Source: Thamnocephalis sphaerospora
Taxonomy: Eukaryota > Zoopagomycota > Zoopagomycetes > Zoopagales > Sigmoideomycetaceae
Assembly (NCBI GenBank): GCA_003614735.1
Contig: KZ992570.1
Span: 1-29,884, forward strand
Reading direction: 5' to 3'
DNA: 29,884 nucleotides
In this document: positions 29,002 through 29,884 of the stretch, piece after piece
Position numbering within the stretch: position 1 is the stretch's first letter
Layout: the number at the start of each line of letters is the position of its first letter
Position numbers and translations under genes: made by a program
The notes under the pieces: generated by a model
What the model was told of the DNA's origin: nothing
Databases searched by the model: none
Seen by the model: only the letters and a program-made list of their open reading frames with translations

Positions 29002-29884
29002 ATGCGGTCCATTCTGTGTCTGGCGCTGGTGGCCGCTGCGCCCTGGATGGTCGCCGGACAGGCCATCACTCCGACGGCACGCTGGGGCCACTCTGCCGCC
29101 CTGCTCAACAATAATCTCTACATCGTTGGCGGCCGATCAGGCAACAATGGTTCTACCTCACCTCTGGCCAGCGAACACTTTGTCCTCTCTATGGATGTCT
29201 CTCAGCCGTTTGATACAAAGTTTCCTCCCTGGATGCTTGTTGACACACCCGGAAACAAACCGGATCCAATGATGGATGGTGTTGTAGAGGTGGATACTAA
29301 AAACGGGCGCCTGATTCTATTTGGCGGTCTTGGGGCCCAAACCTCCCAGAGCAATGCCGTCTGGACACTCCGCCCGACTTCACGCTCATGGTCGTCCGAT
29401 TCAAACGGAAACGGCCCAACGCCGCGCCGAGGCAACGCAGGCAGCGCGTCGGTGAACAATGACCTTTACGTCTACGGTGGTGTCAGCAGCGATTCGAGTG
29501 CTCGCACGGACAAATTCAACGATCTCTACAGTCTCGACAAGTCTTCGCTGACCTGGACCAACCACAAGAAAGCGACGGGCAATAATAGCGCTCCGTATCA
29601 GCACACGCTAAGCTATGTGCCAGGACGCAAACTGCTTGTGTCGATTGGCGGCACGGGCGATAACAATCTGGTGCCGATGGATCAAATCAACTGGTACAAT
29701 CTGGAACAGGATGTCTGGGGGACAGACACTGCACGTGGCGACATTCCTTCTCCGCGGCGCGAGCACAGCGCTGTGGTGGCTGGCGAACGCATCATCGTCT
29801 TTGGTGGCTGCAACACCGACTACACCACCTTCTACAACGATGTGGCGGTGCTGGATACGACCACGTTTACATGGTCAAAGCCGA
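29002..29884 (+). CDS. secreted or membrane kelch-repeat protein, 5' part (runs off the window)
   Basis: Open from ATG 29002 to the window end, 294 codons and no stop, so the 3' part is missing. The first 20 residues (MRSILCLALVAAAPWMVAGQ) are a clear signal peptide. Kelch beta-propeller blades follow: HSAALLNNNLYIVGG, GRLILFGGLG, ASVNNDLYVYGG, GRKLLVSIGG, HSAVVAGERIIVFGG, each with the double glycine and a later tryptophan (WTL, WTN, WGT, WSK). Many early fungi carry families of such secreted kelch proteins, often with a C-terminal membrane anchor; that part cannot be seen here. No intron is needed in the visible part. Function unknown. Confidence 0.88.
   Translation, partial: MRSILCLALVAAAPWMVAGQAITPTARWGHSAALLNNNLYIVGGRSGNNGSTSPLASEHFVLSMDVSQPFDTKFPPWMLVDTPGNKPDPMMDGVVEVDTKNGRLILFGGLGAQTSQSNAVWTLRPTSRSWSSDSNGNGPTPRRGNAGSASVNNDLYVYGGVSSDSSARTDKFNDLYSLDKSSLTWTNHKKATGNNSAPYQHTLSYVPGRKLLVSIGGTGDNNLVPMDQINWYNLEQDVWGTDTARGDIPSPRREHSAVVAGERIIVFGGCNTDYTTFYNDVAVLDTTTFTWSKP

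Overview
The window is nuclear DNA from a fungus, most likely an early-diverging (non-Dikarya) lineage. Almost every gene is broken by many tiny spliceosomal introns; I reconstructed 65, nearly all 44-106 nt. The gene set mixes fungal and animal-like traits: AKR1-type palmitoyltransferase, CDK10, ARL5, an animal-type glutaminyl cyclase and a metazoan-type small subunit of serine palmitoyltransferase. Several of these are absent from budding yeast. The lineage is inferred, not shown by any marker gene. Gene models were assembled by hand from splice sites, reading phase and remembered family conservation; all recognised multi-exon models stay in frame and close exactly.

Layout: AKR1 (297-3010, +); a membrane-anchored PPR-like protein (3229-4758, -); two proteasome lid genes head to head, RPN7 (4913-6360, -) and RPN6 (6581-8445, +); glutaminyl cyclase (8717-10006, +); CDK10 (10350-12066, +) convergent with the CHL1/DDX11 helicase (12162-15923, -), which diverges from mitochondrial ribosomal protein bS6m (16054-16525, +). 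Then eIF2B delta/GCD2 (16740-18472, -), a bacterial-type phosphoribosyltransferase (19040-19967, +), ARL5 (20072-21016, -), ribosomal stalk protein P0 (21317-22500, -) with a box C/D snoRNA in its intron, the serine palmitoyltransferase small subunit (23146-23495, +), a 2.3 kb stretch with no recognisable gene, an intronless F-box/LRR protein ending in a CaaX box (25871-27790, +), a 1.2 kb pyrimidine-rich non-coding stretch, and the 5' part of a secreted kelch-repeat gene (29002 to the window end, +).

Most genes are housekeeping and independent. Two links stand out. RPN7 and RPN6 are neighbours in the same 19S lid and share one 220 bp promoter region. P0 and the intronic snoRNA couple a ribosomal protein to an 18S rRNA methylation guide. 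No tRNA, rRNA, transposon or CRISPR array was found.

The strongest new observations are the snoRNA with a 15-nt perfect match to 18S rRNA inside the only long intron of the window, the prenylation motif on the F-box protein, the intron-bearing bacterial-type phosphoribosyltransferase, two GC-AG introns with the same GCAAGT donor, and a 14-bp perfect hairpin just after the serine palmitoyltransferase subunit gene.
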